Of a stretch of 44,296 nucleotides of DNA, positions 26,336 through 35,300 are shown piece by piece. Each line of letters begins with the position of its first letter. The stretch's first letter is position 1. The notes below the pieces were generated by a model. The model was not told where the DNA came from. It did no database searches and saw nothing but the letters and a program-made list of their open reading frames with translations. Location: NCBI GenBank assembly GCA_964553105.1, contig CAZKJO010000015.1, forward strand, positions 1 through 44,296, given 5' to 3'. The translations under genes were made by a program, and so were the position numbers. The DNA is from Profundicola sp964553105. GTDB lineage: Bacteria > Bacteroidota > Bacteroidia > Flavobacteriales > Weeksellaceae.

Positions 26336-26806
26336 TTAAGGAAGATCTAAATGCTCAACCAAATGTTTCGGGTTTCGCACGCTAAAAATATATTTTTCAT
26401 TTTTTGTTGTCACCACTTTAATCATGTTTTTTCGGTCATTGACCAGACATATAGAGTTATCCATGGTGTTGCCAATAAAACCAAATACTCCCATGCTTCC
26501 AGAAGTGAGAGGAAGACTGGAACTTTCTAATTTATAAATAGCTTGAATTTCAGATAAAGGAATGCTAATGCTTCCCATGTTTTTCTTAAGAATTAAATCA
26601 TCCTCCGTGATAATAACTTTGTGTAAGGATTTGGAATAAAAATAAAACATGATTCCGAACATAATTATACTGATGCTAATACCTCCGATAAGACTATAGG
26701 TTTCGTTGTTCAAAACGGAAAGTGTGGCTAAACTCACGAGCAATACTGCTGAGAATATGCTAACAGCTTTCACATAATTTGATTTTCTACTCAAATAAAT
26801 TTTCAT
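26336..26806 (-). CDS. Membrane protein with a PH-like domain
   Basis: A 156-residue protein with two membrane helices (about residues 14-30 and 37-55) followed by a beta-rich domain: HKVIITEDDLILKKNMGSISIPLSEIQAIYKLE, a loop, then MIKVVTTKNEKYIFSVRNPKHLVEHL. This strand order and the final helix match bacterial PH-like (PF10882/bPH-type) domains. It begins 10 nt after the TPR-like gene on the same strand. Function is unknown. Confidence 0.75.
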   Translation of the reverse strand: MKIYLSRKSNYVKAVSIFSAVLLVSLATLSVLNNETYSLIGGISISIIMFGIMFYFYSKSLHKVIITEDDLILKKNMGSISIPLSEIQAIYKLESSSLPLTSGSMGVFGFIGNTMDNSICLVNDRKNMIKVVTTKNEKYIFSVRNPKHLVEHLDLP

Positions 26807-26816
26807 AACATCATTA

Positions 26817-27656
26817 TTATAATCCCTGACTTAATTCAATTTTTTCTTGATATAATTTTTTGATTTCCCGGCTGATATCAATTTCGTCATCAGAAACAAA
26901 TAGAGCTCCAATTCTCTCTTGAATAGGTAAACTTTGATTTTGGTATACTTCTTCTGTATCCACCACTTTTCCACCTAAGAAAGTTTCTAAATCCCAATTA
27001 AGTCTAAATTTAATTTGAATAATTTCATCTGTGTCAGATAAGCGGCAAGTGACAATGTCGTAATACTTTCGTTTTTTTTTAATTAAACGTTGGCTTTCAA
27101 ATAATAGGAAATTTCCGTCCACCAAAATATTTCTTAAAATCAAATACTCTTCGGCTACAGAGTTTACGACATATTCTTCTTGGAGATCTGTATTCAGATA
27201 ACTTGGATCTAATCCATTATGCTTAATATAAAAGGCCCACATGCTGATGTCTTGTAGTGCGTGTAAAATAACATTATTATATGGATATTGTTGATAGGCC
27301 ACCCAAGCCAGTTCAAATGCTTTATCGAAATCATGTTCTTGTAAATAAGAATCAATCAATCTTGTAAAAGTCATTTCTCTCGTTCGATTGTTGTTTTCTA
27401 GATTGAGAAATAGTGATTTTTCTAAGTAATTTCTTCCTTCTTCAATATTATCTTCATCCAATGAGAGCAAACCCAAGAAATGATATGTTCCAGGAAATAA
27501 TGAGTCTTTTTCTTGAGCTAAAAGAAATTTCTCTTTGGCAGCTTGTTTATCAACGGCCAATAGTTCAATTCCCACAAAAAACTCTTCTGGTGGGCTCTGC
27601 CCGAAAGAGCCAGCAAGGTTGAATACAAGTATATAGAAGAATATCTGTTTTTTCAT
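26817..27656 (-). CDS. Secreted TPR-like protein, unknown function
   Basis: I chose ATG 27656 because it gives a compact signal peptide (MKKQIFFYILVFNLAGSFGQ); ATG 27677 in the same frame would add 7 residues. The mature part begins with helical repeats (about residues 25-130): AKEKFLLAQEKDSLFPGTYHFLGLLSLDEDNIEEGRNYLEKSL and DKAFELAWVAYQQYPYNNVILHALQD, which have TPR-like spacing. The rest is beta-rich (YYDIVTCRLSDTDEIIQIKFRLNWDLE) and unrecognised. First gene of the four-gene cluster that ends with the PPP phosphatase. Confidence 0.72.
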   Translation of the reverse strand: MKKQIFFYILVFNLAGSFGQSPPEEFFVGIELLAVDKQAAKEKFLLAQEKDSLFPGTYHFLGLLSLDEDNIEEGRNYLEKSLFLNLENNNRTREMTFTRLIDSYLQEHDFDKAFELAWVAYQQYPYNNVILHALQDISMWAFYIKHNGLDPSYLNTDLQEEYVVNSVAEEYLILRNILVDGNFLLFESQRLIKKKRKYYDIVTCRLSDTDEIIQIKFRLNWDLETFLGGKVVDTEEVYQNQSLPIQERIGALFVSDDEIDISREIKKLYQEKIELSQGL

Positions 27657-27829
27657 AGAAATGAAATATAATTTCATCTAAAATACTAAAAGAATCTCAA
27701 GACTAGAATGTTTGACTATAAAAACTTAATAATTTAAAATATTTTCATTTCAAAATGATAAATACTTAAATTAAATCATAATTAAAATCTAAAAGCATTG
27801 ATGAGTTATAGAATCCATAATCTATTTTT

Positions 27830-27837
27830 TATATTTG
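27830..27837 (+). promoter_or_regulatory. Probable -7 promoter element for the KAS III-like operon
   Basis: TATATTTG is a perfect TAnnTTTG match 17 nt ahead of the ATG at 27855. Confidence 0.5.
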
Positions 27838-27854
27838 TAAAATAATTTTTGGAT

Positions 27855-28931
27855 ATGATAAATGCCGTAATAACTGGATCGGGTCATTTTATGCCACCTA
27901 ATGTGGTGAAAAACACACACTTTTTAAATCATGAGTTCTATGATGAGAAGGGCGAGTTCATTGATAAGCCGAATGAGGAAATCATTCAGAAGTTCAAGGA
28001 AATAACCGAAATCGAGGAGAGGCGTTATGCGGATCATGACATGATGAATTCTGATTTAGCGACATATGCAGGTAAAATGGCACTAGAAGATGCTGGTGTT
28101 AATAAAGAAGATTTGGACTATGTTATGGTAGCGACTAATTACGGAGACATTGATCCAGTTACACAGTTTGCAGATGTTATGCCTAGTATTTCTGTTCGAG
28201 TAAAGCATAAGTTAGGCATTAAGAATAATCAGTGTAAACCTTATGACATGACTTTTGGTTGTCCTGGGTGGATTGAGGCTATGATTTTAGCATCCCAGTT
28301 GATTAAAGCTGGCATTGCAAAGAAAATTTTAGTTATTGGAGCTGAGACTTTGTCGCGTGCGGTTGATCCACATGATAGATCGGCAATGATTTTTGCTGAT
28401 GGAGCTGGAGCTGTTGTATTAGAAGCGCGAGAAAGCGACCAAGTATTTGGAGTTTTAGAGCACATCACGATTAGTGATAACTTAGAGGAGATGGAGTTCT
28501 TAACCAATGGTCCATCATTAAAACCAGGTCATACTAAAGCGATTTGTAGTATTTCTATGAAAGGTAGAAAGGTATATGAGTACGCTTTAAGAAAAGTTCC
28601 AGCTGCTATTAAGCGTGTCTTGGATAACGCAGGATTGGATATCACAGATGTGAACAAGGTTTTACTACACCAAGCAAACGCCAAAATGGATCGTGCTATG
28701 GTTCAGCGTTTGTTTAGATTATATGGTAAGAGAGAGTTTCCAGAAGATATCGATCCGATGACAGTTCAAAAATTAGGTAATTCATCGGTAGCAACAGTTC
28801 CTACTATGTATGATTTAATTAGTAGAGGACAGTTAGGTGATCATAAATTTAACCCTGGTGATAATGTCGTTTTTGGTAGTGTTGGTGCAGGAATGAACAT
28901 CAATGCTATTGTATATAAATTTCCAAAATAA
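27855..28931 (+). CDS. 3-oxoacyl-ACP synthase III (KAS III) family protein
   Basis: A thiolase-fold condensing enzyme of 358 residues. The catalytic triad is intact: Cys136 in TFGCPGW, His272 in LLHQANAKM and Asn309 in LGNSSVATVP. The ATG at 27855 fits the start of relatives (MINAVITGSGHFMPPNVV) better than the TTG 6 nt upstream. KAS III starts fatty-acid chains from acyl-CoA and malonyl-ACP, but this is the longer flavobacterial type with an insert at about 25-55 (NHEFYDEKGEFIDKPNEEIIQ), distinct from canonical FabH; it may act in a different lipid or polyketide pathway. Followed after 4 nt by a metallophosphoesterase. Confidence 0.9.
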   Translation: MINAVITGSGHFMPPNVVKNTHFLNHEFYDEKGEFIDKPNEEIIQKFKEITEIEERRYADHDMMNSDLATYAGKMALEDAGVNKEDLDYVMVATNYGDIDPVTQFADVMPSISVRVKHKLGIKNNQCKPYDMTFGCPGWIEAMILASQLIKAGIAKKILVIGAETLSRAVDPHDRSAMIFADGAGAVVLEARESDQVFGVLEHITISDNLEEMEFLTNGPSLKPGHTKAICSISMKGRKVYEYALRKVPAAIKRVLDNAGLDITDVNKVLLHQANAKMDRAMVQRLFRLYGKREFPEDIDPMTVQKLGNSSVATVPTMYDLISRGQLGDHKFNPGDNVVFGSVGAGMNINAIVYKFPK

Positions 28932-28935
28932 ATAG

Positions 28936-30267
28936 ATGCAATTTATACGCGTTTTCGTAATCCCATTGATTATTTTTTTAGTCATGGTGGATATGATTTT
29001 TTTTAGATTTTTATTAAAAATCTCGCGAGGTATAGGTATAGCTGCATATTTTTGGATCGTTGTCATAGCTATTGAATATTATGCTTTTCAAGCGTTTAGA
29101 GCACTAAACCATAGCAAAACAGGTTTGTGGACTTATATCATAGTACATGTTTTGCTTTTCGGTGGACTTTATTACTTTAGTTCAACTAGAAAGTTGAGCG
29201 AGTTTAATTATGCTAATTTTCAACGATTTGTAGTTTTAACGACCTTATTTTTAGTACCCAAAATATTTTTAACTCTCACCTTAATGGTGGATGACTTTGT
29301 TAGGTTATTTCAATATTCTTTCACAAATGCTGAGACCTCAGATGCTATTGATGTCCCGAGTCGTAGAAAGGTTGCCACATGGATTGGCTTAGGATTAGCA
29401 GCTATACCCTTTATTGGAGTTTTGGATGGTGTGTTTAGAGGAAAATATCGTTATCGAGTAATTAGAAAAACCATCTATTTTAATGACTTGCCAGAGGCCT
29501 TCGAAGGATTTACGATTACCCAATTATCTGATATTCATGCGGGTAGTTTTGATGATAAAGAAAAGCTAGATTATGGTGTAAAATTAGCCTTAAAACAGAA
29601 CTCAGATGTTTTAGTTTTTACGGGTGACATGGTTAATGACATCGCCGACGAGCTTGAACCTTACGTAGATATTTTCAAGCAATTAGAAGCTAAGGAAGGG
29701 ATGTTTGCTATTCTTGGTAATCACGATTATGGTGAATATGCCAATATTTCGGATAGGGAAAGAGCAGAGAGTATTGCTCACTTACAGACGATGCAAAAAG
29801 AGATTGGCTTTAAGATGTTGAACAATGCTATGCATACCATAGAGCGCGATGGACAGCGACTGAATATTTTAGGTGTAGAAAATTGGGGACATGCCGAATT
29901 TTTCCCTAAGCGTGGAGATCTTAGAAAAGCTTCAGAGGCTGTGAGAGAAGGTGATTTTAATGTATTGTTATCACATGATCCATCTCATTTTGATCATGAT
30001 CTAGAAGAGCATGATAACGTTATAGATTTCGAAAAGAAAATGCATTTGACCCTATCTGGGCATACACATGGAATGCAGTTTGGTATCGAAATTCCTGGAT
30101 TTATCAAATGGTCACCTGTAAAATATCGATATCATAATTGGGCAGGGCTTTATGAGGAAAAAGGTCGTAAATTGTATGTAAATCGTGGGTTTGGATTCTT
30201 AGGATTTCCTGGACGAATAGGTATGTGGCCAGAGATTACTGTGCTAGAACTGCGCAAAAAAGTCTAA
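28936..30267 (+). CDS. Membrane-anchored metallophosphoesterase
   Basis: A 443-residue protein. The first 165 residues hold about four hydrophobic segments; the catalytic domain follows with DIHAG (199-203), TGDMVND (229-235), GNHD (261-264), an SHDPSHF segment and GHTHG (375-379). These are the dinuclear metal ligands of the calcineurin-like superfamily. The arrangement resembles YaeI/LpxH-distant membrane phosphoesterases whose substrates may be lipid or nucleotide phosphates; not resolved here. It starts 4 nt after the KAS III gene, which favours a lipid-related role (inference), and is followed after 3 nt by a small membrane protein. Confidence 0.9.
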   Translation: MQFIRVFVIPLIIFLVMVDMIFFRFLLKISRGIGIAAYFWIVVIAIEYYAFQAFRALNHSKTGLWTYIIVHVLLFGGLYYFSSTRKLSEFNYANFQRFVVLTTLFLVPKIFLTLTLMVDDFVRLFQYSFTNAETSDAIDVPSRRKVATWIGLGLAAIPFIGVLDGVFRGKYRYRVIRKTIYFNDLPEAFEGFTITQLSDIHAGSFDDKEKLDYGVKLALKQNSDVLVFTGDMVNDIADELEPYVDIFKQLEAKEGMFAILGNHDYGEYANISDRERAESIAHLQTMQKEIGFKMLNNAMHTIERDGQRLNILGVENWGHAEFFPKRGDLRKASEAVREGDFNVLLSHDPSHFDHDLEEHDNVIDFEKKMHLTLSGHTHGMQFGIEIPGFIKWSPVKYRYHNWAGLYEEKGRKLYVNRGFGFLGFPGRIGMWPEITVLELRKKV

Positions 30268-30270
30268 ATC

Positions 30271-30657
30271 TTGGAAAATACTTTAGAAAATACAACTCAT
30301 ACTCAAGCCAAACTTCAAAAGCTTTTGGATGATAAGCTTTATATAGGGGATTTAGGCACAAAAGGCTTTATTTTCAAGCGTAACTTTGGCGCTCGTAGAA
30401 TGCCCGTCTATGGTATTCTAAATGAAAATCATTTTGAAGTTAAAGCTAAAAATGAAACAATACACGACTATTTCATGTGGGTAGCTATTATTCTAATGCT
30501 GGGCATTTTATTGTTTGCTGCTTATCATAAAATCTATTTGGTTGTGGTGGCCAATAGTATTTTTATTTTGCTAATGCTTATGATGGATAAACATCGTAAG
30601 AAAAAGGAAATGGAGCAGTTTTTAAAGGCCTTTAATGAGGTTTCGATCCAAGACTAG
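30271..30657 (+). CDS. Small membrane protein with probable TTG start
   Basis: A 128-residue protein with two adjacent membrane helices (about residues 66-85 and 88-103) between a polar N-terminal domain and a basic tail. No ATG lies between the preceding stop and residue 43, so TTG at 30271, 3 nt after the metallophosphoesterase stop, is the likely start. I do not recognise a family. It is the last gene of the KAS III operon. Confidence 0.7.
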   Translation: MENTLENTTHTQAKLQKLLDDKLYIGDLGTKGFIFKRNFGARRMPVYGILNENHFEVKAKNETIHDYFMWVAIILMLGILLFAAYHKIYLVVVANSIFILLMLMMDKHRKKKEMEQFLKAFNEVSIQD

Positions 30658-30802
30658 TCAATTTACTATACTATAGCTTATTACTCCTTGCATCTTATCC
30701 TAATAGCTTTCACATAATGCTTTTCAATTAACTTCTATTCTGAAGGATTAAAAACTTATACATAAAAGCTTTAATATGACTTAGTTCATGAAAATATAAG
30801 GC

Positions 30803-30833
30803 ATAAAAAAACCTGATACATTGTATCAGGTTT
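30803..30833 (-). terminator. Intrinsic terminator of tRNA-His
   Basis: An 11-bp perfect stem (AAACCTGATAC with GTATCAGGTTT, 3-nt loop) followed on the minus strand by a T tract. Confidence 0.9.
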
Positions 30834-30839
30834 AAAATG

Positions 30840-30914
30840 GGTGGAAGACGGGATTCGAACCCGCGACCTCCGGAACCACAATCCGGCGCTCTAACCAACT
30901 GAGCTACAACCACC
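30840..30914 (-). tRNA. tRNA-His (anticodon GTG)
   Basis: Cloverleaf readable by eye: D arm GCTCAGTTGGTTAGAGC, anticodon arm CCGGATTGTGGTTCCGG with anticodon GTG, T arm GCGGGTTCGAATCCCGT, and the extra G at -1 facing C73 that marks tRNA-His. The acceptor stem has two T-T oppositions at positions 5:68 and 6:67 (GTGGTTG against CTTCCAC). An open frame of 68 codons across it is only a translation of the tRNA. Confidence 0.93.
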
Positions 30915-30931
30915 ATTTGAAATTGCGATTG

Positions 30932-30939
30932 CAAATATA
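30932..30939 (-). promoter_or_regulatory. Promoter of tRNA-His
   Basis: Minus strand TATATTTG, perfect TAnnTTTG match 17 nt ahead of the tRNA 5' end. Confidence 0.6.
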
Positions 30940-31048
30940 GCCAATTTTCTAATATTAGAAAGCTTTGAGACTAAATTTTTTAATCATTTTTTTAAATATT
31001 TTCTTGCTTTAAATTTTAAATAATTTAAGAGCTTAATAATCAATTTGT

Positions 31049-31753
31049 TTATAAAAACACATCCATGGAGTCAACCCCCAAAATACTTTCTGCAATAAAG
31101 GCTTCACCTGCATCCTTCCAGATTAATCTGCCCCAATCCTTGGCTCTATAATTAATACTCTCTTTAAAATTAGATGATGAAATAGCCGTTTCTGGTTCGT
31201 CTGAGTTAGGATCATGAAATTGAGAAGTGTAGGCCAAGCAAGAGTCAATCTTTGTTTGTAAATAGCCACTAATATCAACCACGAAATCTGGGTTTAAAGG
31301 TTTCCATTGTATAAAGTGGAAAATTCTCTTGGGACGCCAAGCTTCTTGTCCAGTTTCAATTCTTGGTAAACCCGCTAAAAAACTTGCTCGAATAATTAGT
31401 TCAGTTGCTCTACCATGGTCTGGATGACGATCCTCGGGAGCACCTGTGATGAGTATCTCCGGTCTATATTTTCTTATGGTTTCAATGATCTTAAGTTGGT
31501 TGTCTTCGTTATTTAAAAAGAAACCATCTCTCATATTTAGATTCTCTCGAGCGTGTACGCCTAAAATATTTTTGGCAGCTTCGGATTCTTTGAGTCTAAT
31601 TTCTCTAGAACCTCTTGTGCCTAATTCACCATTGGTTAAATCAACAATACCTACTTTCTTGCCCTCTGCAACTGCTTTTGCCAAAGTACCACCACATCCT
31701 AATTCCACATCATCTGGGTGCGGCGCCATGGCTAAAATATCTAATTTTAACAT
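31049..31753 (-). CDS. bshB1: Bacillithiol biosynthesis deacetylase BshB1 (PIG-L/LmbE family)
   Basis: A 234-residue zinc-dependent deacetylase. The metal ligands are His12 and Asp15 in APHPDDVELGCGG and His113 in HPDHGRA. The GELGTRGS block and the FHFIQW and SYRAKDWGRL-like ends match BshB1, which removes acetyl from GlcNAc-malate to give the amine for bacillithiol, a low-molecular thiol used by Firmicutes and Bacteroidota. It lies 35 nt after a glutathione-peroxidase-type gene and looks like the last gene of the ccsBA-gpx-bshB1 transcript. Confidence 0.93.
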   Translation of the reverse strand: MLKLDILAMAPHPDDVELGCGGTLAKAVAEGKKVGIVDLTNGELGTRGSREIRLKESEAAKNILGVHARENLNMRDGFFLNNEDNQLKIIETIRKYRPEILITGAPEDRHPDHGRATELIIRASFLAGLPRIETGQEAWRPKRIFHFIQWKPLNPDFVVDISGYLQTKIDSCLAYTSQFHDPNSDEPETAISSSNFKESINYRAKDWGRLIWKDAGEAFIAESILGVDSMDVFL

Positions 31754-31788
31754 TCTAAAATCATTTAAAATTTAATACTAAAACCTGT

Positions 31789-32364
31789 TTATTTGGCTTC
31801 AATCCAACGGATGATTTCCTCTTCGTTTGGAAGTGTTTTGGAGTAAAAAACATGCGCTAATGTTCCATCTTCATTAATTAAATATTTCTGAAAATTCCAT
31901 TTAACTTCATTGTCCAAAACCCCATTTTGATCTTTCTGAGTTAAGTATTGATATAATGGATGCATATCATCTCCCTTCACAGAAATCTTTGACATCATAG
32001 GAAAGGTTACACCATAATTTAAACTACAAAACTCTTTGATTTCCTCGTTAGAACCTGGTTCTTGTGACATGAAATTATTAGCAGGAAATCCAATGATGGT
32101 GAAATTATCATCCTTGTATTTCTGGTAAATTTCTTCTAATTGCTCATACTGTGGCGTAAATCCACATTTAGAAGCTGTATTTACAATCATAACTTTTTTG
32201 CCTTCTAATTCAGACATTTTAAAGTCGTTTCCGTCAATATCCTGTACGCTATATTGGTAAATACTTCCTTTTGGGTTGGTGGTAGTTGTATCGATTTTAG
32301 CTTGTTTTTGGTTAGTACAAGCTAATGTAATTAAACTAAGGATGGATAAAAAGAATTTTTTCAT
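31789..32364 (-). CDS. Glutathione peroxidase-family lipoprotein thiol peroxidase
   Basis: A 191-residue lipoprotein (signal ending TLAC, Cys16). The domain is the GPx fold: peroxidatic Cys67 in NTASKCGFTPQY, GFPANNF (92-98) with Gln101 in SQEPG, and Trp156-Asn157 in WNFQKYLI, the family's active-site tetrad. Cys113 in EFCSLNYG could be a resolving cysteine. Selenium is not used, and glutathione is probably absent, so a thioredoxin- or thiol-coupled cycle in the periplasm is likely. It begins 13 nt after ccsBA and precedes bshB1. Confidence 0.93.
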   Translation of the reverse strand: MKKFFLSILSLITLACTNQKQAKIDTTTTNPKGSIYQYSVQDIDGNDFKMSELEGKKVMIVNTASKCGFTPQYEQLEEIYQKYKDDNFTIIGFPANNFMSQEPGSNEEIKEFCSLNYGVTFPMMSKISVKGDDMHPLYQYLTQKDQNGVLDNEVKWNFQKYLINEDGTLAHVFYSKTLPNEEEIIRWIEAK

Positions 32365-32377
32365 AAGATCTTATTTT

Positions 32378-35300
32378 TTAGAATTTAACGAAACTATTTG
32401 ACTTAGCATACTTTCTTCTAAACAAATAAGTAATTATGGTTAGAACGGTAAAGAAAATCACCGTACCTGGTACCCATCCCGGAATTGGAATACTATCCCC
32501 AGCAGCATATGTATGTAAACCACTTAAGTAGTAATTCACTCCAAAATAGGTCATAATAGGAGCTGCTGCAGCCCATAAGGCCGCAATATTAAATACAAAT
32601 TTTCCTTTCAAACCTGGAACTAATCTAAGGTGTAAAACAATAGCATATACAATTACAGAAATGAATGCCCAAGTCTCTTTAGGGTCCCAGCTCCAGTAAC
32701 GACCCCAACTTTCATTAGCCCACATACCTCCTAAAAAGGTTCCGATAGTTAACATATAAAGACCTACCGTAAGAGACATTTCACTTACAATAGTTAATTC
32801 TTTGATGTTTCTTTCAATCTTATGCGATGGTTTTAATATAAATTGAATCATGTTAAATATAGCGATGACCATACTTAAACCAAAGAAGGCATAACTAGAG
32901 GTAATAATCGCCACGTGAATAATCAACCAATACGATTTTAATACTGGTACTAATGGTGTGATTTCTGGATCGAGTAGGGAAGAACCGTGTGCGAATCCCA
33001 TCATAATCACGGCCACTAAAGCTCCCGCAGCAGGCAAGAAGGCGTTTCCGTTTCGGTATAATGAGAATCCTGCTAATACAGCCACCCACGAAATAAAGAT
33101 TACGGCTTCATATCCATTCGTCCACGGTGCGTGCCCTGATATATACCATCTCATTCCTAGTGCGACTCCCTGGAAAATTAAAACCACAATCAATAAACCT
33201 AGGAAAACATTGATGATGTAGTCAATTGCTTTTTTGTCTAAGAATAGTTTAGTGAATGCCAGTAATAATAAAATTCCACCTAACATGGCGTAAGCAATCA
33301 TAGAGTATAAGAAAGGATTGAATCGATTATATAAAACCTCAATCTTAACTTTCGTATCTGAAATGATTACGTTTTTACCCCATTTATGCTGATAATCATC
33401 GATAACTTGTATTTGTTCATTGGCTTTAGACCAATCACCTGTCTTTTGAGCACTACCCAAAGCATTAAAATATTTAGAAATATGTCCTAATGCAATCGAA
33501 TCAATTTCTAATTCTTCCGTAGGACGAATCCAACTTGTCCATGTTTCTTTGATCTCATTTTGCATAGGAATTAGTCTCAAATAATATCCTTTGGTAATGT
33601 TATCAATAATAGAAAAACGTTCCGTAATGTTAATTACTTCTTTGTCGTATTCCGTTTTTTCAGACGGTTTCTTTCGGAAAGCATTGCTATAAGCTTCCTG
33701 CAATTTATATTGTGTTGTGCGATGATCTACTAGATTTAATAAAGAAGTATAACCATCTACCACACCTAACTCTTTTGCCGTTTTAGAACCTAATTTGTTC
33801 TCCATCACTCGAATCATAGGAGCTTCTGCCCACAGAGCTGGATTTTGCTGTAATGACATAAACCAAGCCGTTGCATTAACGCCTCCAATCTTATCTGCTT
33901 TATGAATCTTTCTTAATAATTCAAGGGCATGTGTCCCTAGTGGCTTAATCCTACCTTGGTCATCTTGTACTTGTAAATGATTTAATTTTATGACATGATC
34001 TTTGTCGAAGTTTACGATTTTTGCAATACTGTCCAACGAAGACATTTTCATGCTCTGTCCATGATTATCTGAAGCAGCAGGATGTGTTCTAGGTGCTTTG
34101 TGATTTGATGCTGCTGCTAGCGTATCCACCATTTCCATTGAACCGTGGTCATGACCTGCATGCGGATCTACCTCTGTTTCTTGAGCAAATAGTCCCAAAG
34201 GAAGAAGTAAGAAGGCTAGTACAATAGCTTTTGCTGATTTTTTCATGTTTTTCAACATTTTTTGTAATGTCAAGAATCTTGTTCCTCTCCAGAATAGCGC
34301 GAAGGTCATTCCAAAGAACATCATCATATAACCGATATAGGTCACAATAGTACCCGGCCTATCTTGGTTCACAGATAAGATAGTACCTAATTCGTCTGGA
34401 TCATAACTCGCCTGGAAGAATCGATATCCACCATAGTCTAAAACGTTGTTCATATAAATTCTATAGTCTTTCTCAACTCCATTATCTATAATGGAGATCT
34501 CACTCGCAAATGAAGATGGATTGCTAGAACCAGGATAAGTATCTAATTGAAAATCTCGTAACTTGATTCCGAAAGGCGTTTCAATGCTCTTAGAACCAAA
34601 TCCCATAGAAACTTGAACCCCATTGATAGGTTTCCTCGTACTATAAGATGTGCTTCCTTGTCCACCTCTTAGAATTAACGTATCCTTAATTTGACCATCA
34701 TCATATTCCATTACGACAACATTTGAGTTGTTTTGCTCTTCAGGATTATTTTTATCTCCCTGAACAAATTCAAGTCTTCCTTTGAAAGTCCCACTTGGAA
34801 CAACAAATTGAGCATTTTGAATAGAGTATAGGCTTGCTAATCTTAATTCTTGTAATGAGTCTACTGCAACTTTTCCTTTACCTTCATTGAAAGTCGCCGA
34901 ATCGGTAATCATACCTACTGCTTGACCTTGCATCTGAACATACTCTCCCTCTAGTGGTGATTTGAACATAAGTTTTTCACCTTCTGAGAATATCTGTACA
35001 GTTCCTGGAATTGGATTGTTTAAGCTAAACATAATTCCACCAATTTCTTTTAATTCACCAGATTGAATATAGGCACTTTTTCTCCCGTCTTCTCCAGTGG
35101 TTACTAACTCTAAAGTTTCTTTTCCTTCACCTCTAATGATGGTGTCCTTAGCTAACATAATGTAGTCTAGGGATTTAAGTGCGATTACTCTATCTTTGAA
35201 TTGATATTTTTGTTTAAATTGACGTTTTAACGGGAATGGTGCATCTTTTTTGTTAAAGTAAGTCATCGTGTAAGGTGACTCATAAGCCAAGGCTCTATCT

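Noticed and set aside
30728..30934. Open frame of 68 codons over the tRNA-His gene
   Set aside because: It is a translation of the tRNA itself and its flanks, a well-known spurious ORF type; the cloverleaf explains the sequence.
31446..31775. 109-codon frame on the plus strand
   Set aside because: It is antisense to bshB1, whose motifs are complete.
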